From the NCBI GenBank assembly GCA_037576195.1, contig CM075102.1, forward strand, positions 20,208,745 through 20,272,744: 64,000 nt of DNA, in the 5' to 3' direction. This stretch comes from Phytoseiulus persimilis (taxonomy: Eukaryota > Arthropoda > Arachnida > Mesostigmata > Phytoseiidae). The translations under genes and the position numbers were made by a program. The notes beneath the pieces are model-generated. The model did not search any database. It saw nothing but the letters and a program-made list of their open reading frames with translations, and was not told the origin of the DNA. Every line of letters starts with the position of its first letter. Position 1 is the stretch's first letter. Below, piece by piece: positions 36,107-50,048 of this stretch.

Positions 36107-37770
36107 TCACCAATCTTCATGCGCTTTTTTGTCTCCTTCCTTACAAACGTAGAATCTGCCCGGATTCCTAGACCTTGAGAGATGTCGAGAGGTTTGGAGT
36201 CACTGCTTCACAGATTCGCTCATTTCGCTCATTGATTGCTCGAGGTGCGTTGATCGTCCGGCGCACGGAGTGCCCAAACCTCTCAGATGGAGTCCGGGAA
36301 ATGAACCGAGGCCAGAACTCACCTGCACAAGGGATCGAAGTGAGTTCTGCCGTTCTTGATACTTTTTCTGTCAATGCTGCAGCCGGCATGGGTATACGAG
36401 AGCTTCGGCTTTGATGGTTTGGTCTCGTTTTTCATGGTGCCGGTGATGACATACATGACCGGATCCATGCCAGCTCGAGGGTTCCGCGGCCAAAACTGCA
36501 GTACCAAATGTTCCATGGAGTAGTTCGAACCACCCTCCTCGGCGTCGCGAATGGTATCGCATTCCCGACTCTGAGGTCAACTGATGCACCCAAGAGGCAT
36601 CCGACAAAGCTAACTGACCTTGTAGAGCTTACTTATCAAAGTTTCATTTTTGTACAGCATGTGAACGGTGTCATATAGTTCCATCGTCATCCTTCTGTCT
36701 TGGTAATCTTCCCGGACATAGATCGCCGCTCTGAAAGGCGTCGCGTACTCGAGATCCAGTGTGGCAGTCGGCCGCTGCTTCAAATGTCGCTCTTTCAATT
36801 GGTCGGAGAAATATCTAGTGGAAGCGGTTTCGAGTCAGAGAATCCCAAATTCCCATCAGACTTAAGAAGATCATAGGGTGAGGAACCTAAGGTTAAGCGA
36901 GATGGTCAACCGTTCCCTAGAGGTCTCCTCCGTGGAGGGAAATCGGAGCTCATGTGGGGGAGCTTGGACACCGGAAAGCGTTCTCGAATTGGTTACACGT
37001 TACATTGGATTGAGGTCTACCGGGATGACTTTGAACTCCTTTGTATTCACATCAATCAAGAAGCCCAGGCTCGAATTCCTCGCTCGAACAACGAATGCGA
37101 CGAAGGGTTCCGATCTTAGATCCTTGGTCCTCAAGTACCACTTCAGCTCCACTCGAACCTGAAGAATTCCATGAATTTTAGTACGAAGAAGCCTGTCTCC
37201 CGACTATGCACCTGCTCACGGGAAATATGATGAGATTCCATGGAGGTTTCCTCACGAAGTTCGCAACTGCGTAGTCGGGGTCTCTGACAAAACGAACAAT
37301 GCGGCTGTGGTTAATGCTGACTTCGAATTCCTCGGGCTGAAACTCTCTGAACACGAGCTCTGGACACCAGTTCGATGGAGCCGACTGGTTTTCGTCAAAC
37401 CACGCACCTCTTGCTGAGAACACGTGTGCGAGCGCGATGATAGTCAAAACGACGAAGAGTCCTGTGCAGAACGCGATCCCCTCGGCCTTCCCTTCATGCC
37501 TGCAAACAATCGCCGCGTTTCTGCACCACAGGCTGCTTGGAAGCTCCTAGACTGCACTCCCATCGAGAATTGAACTGATAACTGAATGAAGGGGAACGAG
37601 TCAATAACACACTGATTCTTCGACTGCTTATCGGCAGGACTTCGAGGACTCCAGAGGGAGGTTGCCAAGCTACCAGGAGACGAGGTGAAACGACCAGAAC
37701 CATGCAACTGCGTAGCGGGTTTCGAGGTTTCCCTGGCGGACGGCAATCCGGTGCTCAGCCCCGTCGACAT
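36107..37770 (-). CDS. Uncharacterised type II membrane protein (six exons, 365 residues)
   Basis: Exons are 37613-37770, 37220-37499, 37004-37158, 36619-36814, 36323-36570 and 36107-36167. Every join keeps phase (2, 0, 2, 0, 2), with donors GTGTGT, GTGAGC, GTAACG, GTCAGT and GTGAGT and AG acceptors. The first 58 residues are Ser/Thr/Pro-rich and lack a signal peptide. Residues about 60-80 (GIAFCTGLFVVLTIIALAHVF) form a membrane anchor, giving N-in/C-out topology. The ectodomain has five cysteines and several Asn-x-Ser/Thr sites (NQS, NHS, NSS, NYS, NET). It ends in a short basic exon with YVCKEGDKKAHEDW. I recognise no domain, and the length does not fit M13 peptidases or other common type II enzymes. 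The first donor is the weakest call. The minus strand reads far better than the antisense. Confidence 0.6.
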
Positions 37771-38340
37771 CCCGTCCCCGTTTAAACCTCGTTTTCACCC
37801 GAAAGTTGGTAGCGGACGAGAGCTCTCGGTCATCGAATCACCATAGCGGAGATGGGGCCTGCATCAGCCATCGAATGTCGTGTTCGAATCCATCACAGAA
37901 AGCTTCCCCAGAGTTCATTTACGCCAGAGACCACATCGACACACCCGCTAACTCATTTCGACAGGAGAGAGGCTCAGCAAAGCCCCCGAAATTCATGGTT
38001 CTCCCAAGCTCACTCCCGCAGGACCTTGTCTTGGGATACGAAATCACTCCTTGACCTCTCCACTCGCTGTTTCGTTGAGATCCCTTGTCCTATACAGCCA
38101 GTATTGCCTGGTCCTGAGAATCTACGAATCATGAATATGTTGAGCACCCACCGCGCATATTTCGGACCGCTTTCGTTCTCTCATTGCTGGAACTCCTGAA
38201 CGATGAACGGGACCGGTCTGGGTAGAGTTCCCGCGATCCTGATTTGTGAACTGGGTTCGTTTCGCCGTTTGTAACTCTCCGGCGAAAACGAGGTTCGAGT
38301 CTCCGGATCTGTAGACCATCTTCCCATCGAACAAAGTTTA

Positions 38341-38740
38341 ATGAGGACGTTCGGTGAACCCTCGACACAGTCGTCGACTCCTGTCGGCAGCGGAGCTCAT
38401 GATTCTTCAGCCAGTGGCCTTGGGAGAGTTCCTCGAAGTCCTCGCAGTGTGAGCCCACTCTACAACCTCTATTCGGAAGAGAAGTACGACCTGCTCCCAT
38501 GATTCAGCGTCCACGTTTCGTCGCTCTGTTTCTCAGCATAGCCTCACTGTCTAATGATTGCCGGAACCTGACTGAATCTACTCGTTGCGAGAACAGCGGT
38601 GCATGACACACCGCACGTTTTTCAGGTTTGATACCACGGCCTGCATACTCGCGGTGTGCATGGCACTCGTTATTCTGTGGACTGTTTTGAGCTACGTGCT
38701 ATTCGGATCAGACCAGCATAACGAAACTGTCAGGCAGTGA
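38341..38740 (+). CDS. Candidate 85-residue tail-anchored membrane protein (two exons)
   Basis: Exon 1 (38341-38483) runs from ATG through a Ser/Pro/Gly-rich segment (PRSPRSVSPLYNLYSEE) to a donor GTACGA. Exon 2 (38626-38740) follows the acceptor ACGTTTTTCAG in matching phase. It encodes the hydrophobic stretch ACILAVCMALVILWTVLSYV, then a short polar end and TGA. The anchor so close to the C terminus predicts a tail-anchored, cytosol-facing protein. Without splicing, exon 1 would stop five codons later. An upstream coding exon is possible because the frame is open back to about 38296. The gene is divergent from the type II membrane gene, with about 570 bases between start codons. Family unknown. 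Confidence 0.45.
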
Positions 38741-38825
38741 TTAGCCTCGGGGAAAAGAACGAATGTCCTCAACAGGAACCCCCTTGGCCGATGAAGGTGA
38801 ATCGAGACGGTTTCAGGAGACCAAC

Positions 38826-38835
38826 TTTATTTATT
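38826..38835 (-). promoter_or_regulatory. Overlapping polyadenylation signals of the LSD1 gene
   Basis: Two overlapping AATAAA hexamers on the minus strand, about 405 bases past the LSD1 stop codon. They place the LSD1 3' end under 100 bases from the stop of the convergent plus-strand gene. Confidence 0.55.
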
Positions 38836-39238
38836 CATTCATTCCGAACATCGACCGCGCCATAGCGCTCTGACTTCGGTGATGCCGCTGTCTTCGTGTT
38901 GTTATGGATCGTCAGTTTTCTCGCAATCAGTTCATAAATAATCCACGTCCGACAAGGGAAGGTACGCTCACTTTCAGCGCTCATTTTCCACACAAAAAAA
39001 CGGGTGACAAATCAGAACCCGCGCCTTGACGAGTTCCCACTCCACACAAGTTCTACAAAGCGTCAGAGATCTCTTCTTAAAATTTCGGAAGCTCCGTTAG
39101 AGCTACTCCCGCCGATTGCGGTAGCTTGAAATTCTTCTCCCGGAACAAACCCGCGATCCGGGACAGGAACCAAAATCGAGCCCATCTGGTTTAGGTTGAC
39201 TATGGCTTCAATTTCACTCAAAGAAGGTACCTAGGATA

Positions 39239-42961
<3,723 letters not shown>

Positions 42962-43344
42962 CTAGAAAATTGAAGCTCTCGATCAGTTTTGCGATAGACA
43001 GTTTCCGTTCCCCCTCGGGAGCGATTCCACGAATAATCTGAGGTATCCCTACTGCGTCCTGGATCGAAAACTCTCGGAGTGCTTTCTATGGTCGCGTGGA
43101 GGTCCTTCATATCATCAACATACATTCCGAATTGGTTTCATCGGAGAAATGCAGCGCTCGAACGGAATCGTTTTTGATCGAGAAACTGAGCCGCGGCGAC
43201 GTTCTGAGACCCCGAAGGTGGGTTCGGCAGAGGAGAAGCTCCCAGACTTCTAACAGTATCGGAAGGAGCATAGCTCGCAGAGCACTCGAACAACTGCCTT
43301 TGGGTTTCTACACCGATGGAGAGGCCATGCGGGTATTTGACGAA

Positions 43345-43917
43345 TCAGTCAAGAAACTTCGCAGATTCCGCGACGAATCCCGAGCTCGAGCTAGAATCAT
43401 TACAATGCAACGACGTCGATGGAGTGCAGAGTTTCGGAATCATTTTACCGGCTTGACTTTCACCGTAGAGCGCTGTTGTTTCCCGCGTCAGGTCGAGAAC
43501 GGAGACAGTGGGCCGCGTATGTTTTCCATGCGTTTGCCGTTCAAGGAAAGCTACTTGCCTCTTGGTCCCGAGCTCGACGGTGAAAAACACAATAGCGGAG
43601 CACTCCAAAAAAAATTATGATTTGATACTTTGCTTTTAAATCTTGGTTCTGCGGGTCTTTTTGTTTGGCCAAAGACTCACGATGATCTCTGCTTTTTCTC
43701 TCCACGCGGCTGTCAGCACGACGGAGGAGCGATTTGAACCGATGGCGGCGCTGCGATTGGAGGGAGTGGCATGAATGTCGAGGCCTCGCAAGCTCATCGT
43801 GAGGAATCGGACCGGCATACTGGTTCGAGATTGTGCGGGACGGCGCACCAACCCTTGGTCATCCATTGCACGCCGGGATCCACTTCCGAGGCTCGAGTTC
43901 ATCTGACTCAATTTCAT
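43345..43917 (-). CDS. Candidate two-exon gene, 154 residues, unknown function
   Basis: Exon 1 (43681-43917) opens at an ATG, continues for 79 codons and ends at a consensus donor GTGAGT. It includes RFLTMSLRGLDIHATPSNRS. Exon 2 (43345-43572) follows a pyrimidine-rich stretch ending GTCGAG and stays in phase 0 for 75 codons to TGA, including AFLERQTHGKHTRPTVSVLD. Both exons look coding against their antisense. It lies about 380 bases upstream of LSD1 on the same strand, but the stop codon separates it. The true N terminus may lie further upstream, because the frame is open before the ATG. No domain recognised. Confidence 0.4.
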
Positions 43918-43937
43918 ATACTGTGGCGGTCGAAAAT

Positions 43938-44624
43938 TCACTCCTGACTTCCATCACGAAAAATGAGCGCAGCTGCCATCGCAATCACATGAGTTTGCCC
44001 GTGACATCCCGAGAAACAAGCACGGGCACGGGTCGCAAAGTCGCGATACGGTCTCCGCTGTGGACTTCTTACGCTGAGCATGAGATGATAGTACATCGTT
44101 CGCCCCCACCGTGAAACGGAGTCCCCTCTCTCGCTGGCGGCTGGCGCCAGTGCTTTTTGGAAATCATTCATCAGCTCATGAATCTGGCTGAATCGATGAG
44201 AGAACCATACGATAACGTTCGTGATCTGCTTAGATACGCGAACCACACGGATGATTAATGTCCGTTGGAAGACAAGCAGGAGATCGTATAAGAATGAGGA
44301 AAGAGGGGTCTGATTGGAGAGGTCGATGTTCGAGACTGCGGAAGAACCGCGCAACGACGTGAGCCCTCCCACTGATTTGCTCTGTTCCCGAGAGATTTGA
44401 AATAGTCTCCCTCTCATAGAAGCCCAGCTCGGTATTCTCTGGATCGTTCTTTCTCCATTGGCTCTAGTCTGACATGCTGAGTGAAGTATTCCGTCGGAAC
44501 TAAAAGGATGGATACACTTATTTATTCTGATCCCGGAACAATATTTCTCAGCGCGATCGATAATCCAGGTAGGCTCTCCTCTTCTCCGGAGGTCCAGCTT
44601 CGTCGTATCGTGACCGCCGGTCAT
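43938..44624 (-). CDS. Uninterrupted 228-codon frame, unknown protein
   Basis: ATG (44622-44624) to TGA without a break, 228 residues. The first half is basic and polar. Residues about 110-160 are hydrophobic and amphipathic, including FLYDLLLVFQRTLIIRVVRV and FSHRFSQIHELMNDF. The length is unlikely by chance at this base composition. No domain or family is recognised, and Cys and Arg are abundant near the end. It ends about 20 bases upstream of the next candidate gene on the same strand, so the two could be exons of one transcript. Confidence 0.35.
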   Translation of the reverse strand: MTGGHDTTKLDLRRRGEPTWIIDRAEKYCSGIRINKCIHPFSSDGILHSACQTRANGERTIQRIPSWASMRGRLFQISREQSKSVGGLTSLRGSSAVSNIDLSNQTPLSSFLYDLLLVFQRTLIIRVVRVSKQITNVIVWFSHRFSQIHELMNDFQKALAPAASERGDSVSRWGRTMYYHLMLSVRSPQRRPYRDFATRARACFSGCHGQTHVIAMAAALIFRDGSQE

Positions 44625-46395
44625 CTCTTCCGCCGCCTTCCCCGAACGCGCGATTGTCCCTTCTCGCGGGCCTGAATGAAAATCGAAGGATAGAATTATT
44701 CCGAGATTCGTTGATTCCAGGAATGAGATTCGAGAACAGAAGGCACCAGAGACCAGCGAAAGCGATCCGATCTCACCTTTTGCGGTTCATTCCTCGCGGA
44801 AACCACTGCTCAACCACCGGGGGTCCTTTCCGGGGTTTCGCAAGGTGCTCAACGTACGCACTATCTTTTGTAGTGTAGCGTTCCTTCAGGATCTCTTCCC
44901 ACTGCTCTATTTCTTCCTCTTCGGTTAACGACATCGTTCCAGTAGCGACTTTTGCGAGCTGTAAAGGAGTTTCGGGTGGGGAGAGGTTATCATAAATCTA
45001 AGATGTCGGAAGGAATGGCAGAGATTTGCTGCGGGAAGTTGTCGCTCGGTGCGACGTACAAGACAGCGAACGGCTTCTCCATTTGCTTCGCGGGCCTACG
45101 TGACTCTTGACAGTATTTCACGGACGCCGAATGATTGACTATTTTCGGAACGAAACCTGTGCAGAATCACTCTAGTTGCACTGAGCGCTGAGCTGATCGT
45201 AAGAGCAATCTCCAGTGCCTCTTTCACTTGATTCCAGCAATAAACTCAGCTGAGCGCGCTCCCATCGGACACAGCTCTCGAATTCAAATCGTAGATCATC
45301 ATCTCATAACGTCGGCTCCTTGCTGGAAACTTGGAAGCATTCGCTTCCAGTTCCGAGGGGATCAGGTAGAAGGACTGCGCATTGAGACTTACTGTAGAGG
45401 CACGACTCCCGCAGATTTCTAACTTAGAGACGGCTCTTGGGATTCGGATCGACGAGAAGCCGCGGCGACGTCATATGTTGAACAACAACAGACGCGAGGA
45501 TGATTTCCCTTTCCCGCGTGGTGCTGCCTCTATCGAATCTCTTGCTCGGTGAGCGCGGCTTCGCGTTCAGTTGCGAGAAAATTATTCTCATACCGAGCAC
45601 TTTTCTCCTGCTCGAAACTGCGGTGGTAGATGCCGGGATCCGTCCCTGATACGTATTCCTCCTCGAATCCGCGAATGAGTTGGCGCGATATTCAAAAGAG
45701 AGCGGAAACCACAGCCAAGAGCGGAGCCCCCATAACGTCTTCTGGACTACTTAAGGTATCCCCATCAGAGGGATTTCATGTCGTCTAGGACATTCTGCTA
45801 GCAGCTGAAGTATGGAGAGCAGCCTCATGAAGGTTGAGAATCTTCGCGTGCTGCTACTTTTCTCGCTCCTGGCGCAGAACTCGAACCATGTCGTATGTTC
45901 CTTGAGATCTCAGCTCGAATCCTGAGAGCGTTGCGCAATCTCAGCGTCGTCCTGAGAGACATTCCAGCTTCTCTGTGCAGATTGATGGCAACTGTGATGG
46001 CAAAACGACTTTCAAGATGACTCGAGCGCGAATAGTCCCGATAGTGCTCTGATTGTGATCCATAGGAGTGAATCCTGGAGGCTTCCGAGCGATGACTCAC
46101 GTCCAGGTTTCCAGTTCGGTCAACCGATTGCAGATCATCCGCTCCACCTGACCGGGTTTTCGCATGGACTGCGGTAGGTGCACACCTCCCCCATGTGTGC
46201 TGCGCAGCCGGGAGACTTGAGTTGGAAACTGCCACTACCCAAGAGTGGATTCGTCGAGTGTCATCTTAGCGGCTCATGAGTCGTATTTGAAATGGGTGCC
46301 TCGACGATGAATCGTGAGAGTCATAGTTTCCACCCCTTGTGCTCGCGTCCGTTTACCTCTCACCCGTGAGCAGTCGACACTAGACCTCGCGAAAA
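44625..46395. other. No gene assigned
   Basis: A minus-strand donor GTGAGT near 46100 follows an open stretch of about 45 codons, and a second frame there has four closely spaced cysteines. Neither has a start or a partner exon. The rest is featureless. Confidence 0.3.
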
Positions 46396-47803
46396 AATGC
46401 AATTTTCAGTTGACTGCAACTGAAAACCGCGGTTTTGCAGTTGAAAACTGCATATAACTGCAATTCATCTCGGTTGTATTTCGGGTTTGAATCCGGCCAG
46501 TGCCCCGGTGTGACTGTACTGGTTTGTTGAGCTCATTTTGCAGCTCGAAATCTTCCTGAGGTCGATGATTTATGCCACAGCTCCGTCAGTTTTCCGGTAC
46601 AAGGTGTCGCTGGAAGAATGCTCGGCGCCAGTTTTTTTCTTGCTCCGAGGATAATATCAACGGCTAGAAGCTGGGTGTTCAATTGAGTGTCTACATTGGA
46701 ATCCGCCAATCTGAGCGGAAAGCTGATAGGGCGCGCAGTTGGGGGGCGCAAAGCTGATGGGGTGCTCAGTTGAAGGGCGCAAAACCGTACTTGATTTTTT
46801 GGTAGTCGTATCCGCAAAATGAACTTAATTCGTCTTCCGATCGGATGAACGCCCCAGAGATCTAAACGCGCCAAATCGGAGTTTAAGTTCGTCCATATCC
46901 GTGTCTGCATTGGAGATTCGATACGTCTCGGCAACGCAATCTCGCCTCACAGAAGTCAGGGGCGCGGAGCTTAGGGGCGCGGAAGAGATGGAGTACCATT
47001 CATGTCTTGGACTGCAATAAAAAAAATCGCCTCAACTCAGGAGGAGGAACATGCGGCAGAGCGCTGAGTGCTTGTATATCTATCTCTTGAGGGCGCAAAG
47101 CTGAAGACAAACGGATTCGAGTTTCTGTCAATCTCCCTCTTCCTCCACTGCAGGAGAAATTCAATCGGAATCAAGAACGAAATCGCGACCCATTGAGCTG
47201 AGGGACGCAGAATCGGAGCTCCACTTCGATCTATCGGAGAAACTTTGTGTTGATTAGAGCCTGGAAGTTTAGGTGATTTTTCTGGAATTATCCCCTCGTC
47301 GCAATGGATAGATGCTGGGCGAATGATCGGATAATTTCGAAAATTCACCGAAACTTCCAGGCTCTAGTGATGATATAAATGACTGTGAAACGTTGGTTGC
47401 CAGGGATCATCACGGTTCAAGAGAAGCTAGGCGCATTAGCACTTTTGAGCATTGAGAGACGAAACGAAAAAGAAACGTTTTCGGAGTTGTTGAATGATAG
47501 AAAGTTACGCCGCAGTTTAGGCACATCGTCCGCGATTCAGGTCATAACACTATCGTGGTAAGATTGAATGGGCATGATCTCGTTTTCGAAGAGCAGAATT
47601 TCTTCCGATGGCTCACCAAATTTCCGCGCGGGCTCGTAGGGGGGCGCATTTTCGCTGGTTTGCCCCGGGCGCCGCTTGAGCTAGATGCGCCACTGTCCAA
47701 ACTGCAGTTCAAAACTGCAGATTATCGCGGTTTTTTGCAGTTCATAAGCTACGCGTATTTGCGGTTCTTGCAGTTATTTAACCACAGTTAGAACCACTGC
47801 AAG
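46396..47803. repeat. Repeat-rich block with palindromic TGCAGTT/AACTGCA clusters at both ends
   Basis: At 46396-46467 and again at 47697-47803 there are dense copies of TGCAGTT and its complement AACTGCA around a shared CGCGGTTTT core. The interval between carries several GGGCGC-type motifs, often followed by AAAGCTGA (near 46740-46790, 46955-46985, 47088-47100). This layout suggests a non-autonomous transposable element of about 1.4 kb with subterminal repeats. No transposase, clear terminal repeat or target duplication was found. Confidence 0.35.
47254..47366. repeat. Long hairpin (inverted repeat with about 38-bp arms)
   Basis: Arms at 47254-47292 and 47329-47366 are nearly complementary, both built on AGAGCCTGGAAGTTT, with about 36 bases of loop. 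It could be a tiny MITE inside the repeat block or a small-RNA precursor. Sequence alone does not decide. Confidence 0.7.
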
Positions 47804-48446
47804 GCCTAGTAGACACCGATCAACTCCGGAGTCGACTCTCGAGCAAGGAATAAACGGTTTGCCGCCCTGAAATCACTGTGATCTGTCGGGGCGCTTCACG
47901 GAACTTCCCTTGCTCCTGGTTGTTGTTCTTCGCTAGTTCATCCTCTGAGGGAAGAGGTTGATACTCCGAGACTTTGAATCTCTGTATACGAGGCCTCATG
48001 AGGCGGCCTTCGCCGTTATTTTCACCGTTCGAAAAATCAGAAAACTGACCATCGACGATCGCTGACTCACCCCTGTTGAGAGATTGGTTTTTCCGTGCAG
48101 CGGGCTCAAGTTGGTAACTGAATGAAAAATTGCTGATATCTAAAAAACAACAATTCAGTGTGTTTCACAATTTCTCTAGTCCAAGTGGAGAACTTGTCAA
48201 GCATCCCTTGAGCGCATTGACGCAGGAACCGGTTCTGAGGCTCCCGATAGCAGGAAATCCGAGTTGGAAAACGGAATGTTCAGGGTTTTGCAGTGTCAGG
48301 ATTTCGGATTCCAGGATTCCAAGCCATCTCTGTCCTGAGCTCCATTGCGGAACATATGATGGGGAACAGCATCATAGACCAGAGAAGATAAGACAAAGTA
48401 AAGATAGCATATACAGTGCAACACGTTCCGGGCGGAACTTCGGGTT
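47804..48446. other. Sequence downstream of the gustatory receptor
   Basis: A short minus-strand stretch near 48071-48120 is bounded by TTTTTCATTCAG and a GTGAGT donor, but encodes only about 16 codons. Otherwise nothing was recognised. Confidence 0.3.
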
Positions 48447-50048
48447 TCACCCTATAAGTCCCGGAGTGATCAGCGTTTGGAATTGCTTCGTTTTTCGCGA
48501 AGCAGAATTGAATCCCCAGCGGAATCTAGGCGCCCTGGTCATGGTGGTGAGCGGGAAAGGAGTGCTGCTCGCTTTCGGAGTCGGTGTGGAGACGAGAACG
48601 GCGAGAGAGGTTGAATTTTTCGGGCGGTTCTGACTGGAATGGAGCTGAGCATTCATCTGCGCCATCATTACCGCATAGGTAATTACAGCACCCGCCATGC
48701 TGGTGAACATCGGTGAGTCAACTTTGAAGAAGCCGAGCGCATCGATTCTATAGTCCTCGTTGACAGATGCCCTTTCCAGAAGTTCCAACAGAGTCATGAA
48801 CTCAGGTCCCGTGTCGTGAACGGTTGCAGCTTCGATTGTATTTTTGAGGTTCTCGATGGCCCCGGAGCACGAGGTCGAGATCGCGGTCGGGATCAGAATG
48901 CTGATAAGATGGGCGATGGCGAACATACTGTAGTACACCCGTACGTAGATGTTCATGGCTGGATTCGTCATGAAATACCCGGCAACAGACAGAAGAGGAA
49001 TGCTGTATCCGTAACCATAGAATATAGCGAAACCGATGAGATTGGACACCATATCAGCAACCTCCCTAACTTTGTTCAGGGATACGCGCATACGATCGCA
49101 AACTTCCATCTTCTCTGAAAGTTTCGCGTCGCGCTGCTGAAAAACTTCACGGATTTCTTCGTTGATGCGCTTCAAGTAGATCTCGAACAGCTTCCCGAAA
49201 TACATCATCCACAGTCGGCACACAGTGGAGTTCGAAGGGATGAGGAGGCCGCAGACAACACTGCACAACACGACGGCGTAATATTCTGCAGATCCTATTT
49301 TGTGATACGCTTCCTCGTTCTGGATGATCCCGAGTGAAAAGTTGTTCAGAATGTTCAAGAATAGATTGAACAATACGATGGTTGCCTGCAGAACCATGAT
49401 TGCTTTCGAGGAGGCGATCATACGCCTACTCATTGCCCTGCTCGCGTGTATTTCTGCCTCGATCTGCTCACACTTGGCTAGGATAGCAATCCAACACGAA
49501 CGATTCCTTCTCATCAGGAACGAGTTCGCGAAAGCTTCCAGGCTGGTACTCCATGCGAAGAAGGCCACCAGAGCCATATTGAGCCGCCCATGGTACGACA
49601 AATGCGGCAGGACCGCTCTCAGGATGACTCCTATCATCAGGTTGGTGTTGAATCCCAGGAACCACAGAAACCAATGATAGGCGGAGTACAGTCTCGATTC
49701 ATTAGTTCGAACTCGGTGGGAATCACCGGAATCGAGATTTTCCAGGAAACACGCACCATAGGAAGCCTGATACCACGCAAGAATGCTGAAGCCATGGAAA
49801 CAGACGCCGGGAGGCTTCCGCAGCCACCTACCGTAGCGAGTCATGGCTCCAGTGGAGATTGAATGTGCGATATGATAGTTCCGAATCGCAGGGAGTGAGT
49901 GAGTGACGATGTCGGTCCTCATTGCGAACCTCGATTCGTCACTCTTATTCGTCTCTCGGTATGAATCTGAGTCATAGTGAGTGTCTTCCGCCCCTCGCAT
50001 CGATCCTTGTGAATTCGCAGGTTGCGGTCGCTTATGATGGTACCGCAT
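48447..50048 (-). CDS. Gustatory receptor family 7-TM chemoreceptor (intronless, up to 533 residues)
   Basis: Plasma-membrane chemosensory receptor of the arthropod Gr family, predicted to have seven membrane segments with an intracellular N terminus. Hydrophobic segments are clear: around HWFLWFLGFNTNLMIGVIL, MVLQATIVLFNLFLNI, YAVVLCSVVCGLLIP, NLIGFAIFYGYGYSIPLL, and MFAIAHLISILIPTAI. Near the end, VDSPMFTSMAG leads into the family signature TYxxxxxQ, here TYAVMMAQ at residues 457-464. About 69 Ser/Thr/Pro-rich residues follow the signature, which is unusual. The start is uncertain: the first ATG (50046-50048) gives 533 residues, while later in-frame ATGs, such as the one in MTRYGRW, would give a more typical N terminus. 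Ligand unknown. Confidence 0.85.
   Translation of the reverse strand: MRYHHKRPQPANSQGSMRGAEDTHYDSDSYRETNKSDESRFAMRTDIVTHSLPAIRNYHIAHSISTGAMTRYGRWLRKPPGVCFHGFSILAWYQASYGACFLENLDSGDSHRVRTNESRLYSAYHWFLWFLGFNTNLMIGVILRAVLPHLSYHGRLNMALVAFFAWSTSLEAFANSFLMRRNRSCWIAILAKCEQIEAEIHASRAMSRRMIASSKAIMVLQATIVLFNLFLNILNNFSLGIIQNEEAYHKIGSAEYYAVVLCSVVCGLLIPSNSTVCRLWMMYFGKLFEIYLKRINEEIREVFQQRDAKLSEKMEVCDRMRVSLNKVREVADMVSNLIGFAIFYGYGYSIPLLSVAGYFMTNPAMNIYVRVYYSMFAIAHLISILIPTAISTSCSGAIENLKNTIEAATVHDTGPEFMTLLELLERASVNEDYRIDALGFFKVDSPMFTSMAGAVITYAVMMAQMNAQLHSSQNRPKNSTSLAVLVSTPTPKASSTPFPLTTMTRAPRFRWGFNSASRKTKQFQTLITPGLIG

Noticed and set aside
37870..37910. tRNA-like box B (GTTCGAATCC)
   Set aside because: No A box, no cloverleaf stems upstream, and no matching acceptor stem.
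43096..43620. 174-codon plus-strand frame between LSD1 and its upstream neighbour
   Set aside because: Very Arg-rich composition typical of antisense; the minus strand has a better, splice-bounded reading.
49324..49677. 117-codon plus-strand frame within the receptor gene
   Set aside because: Antisense to transmembrane segments of the gustatory receptor; no independent support.
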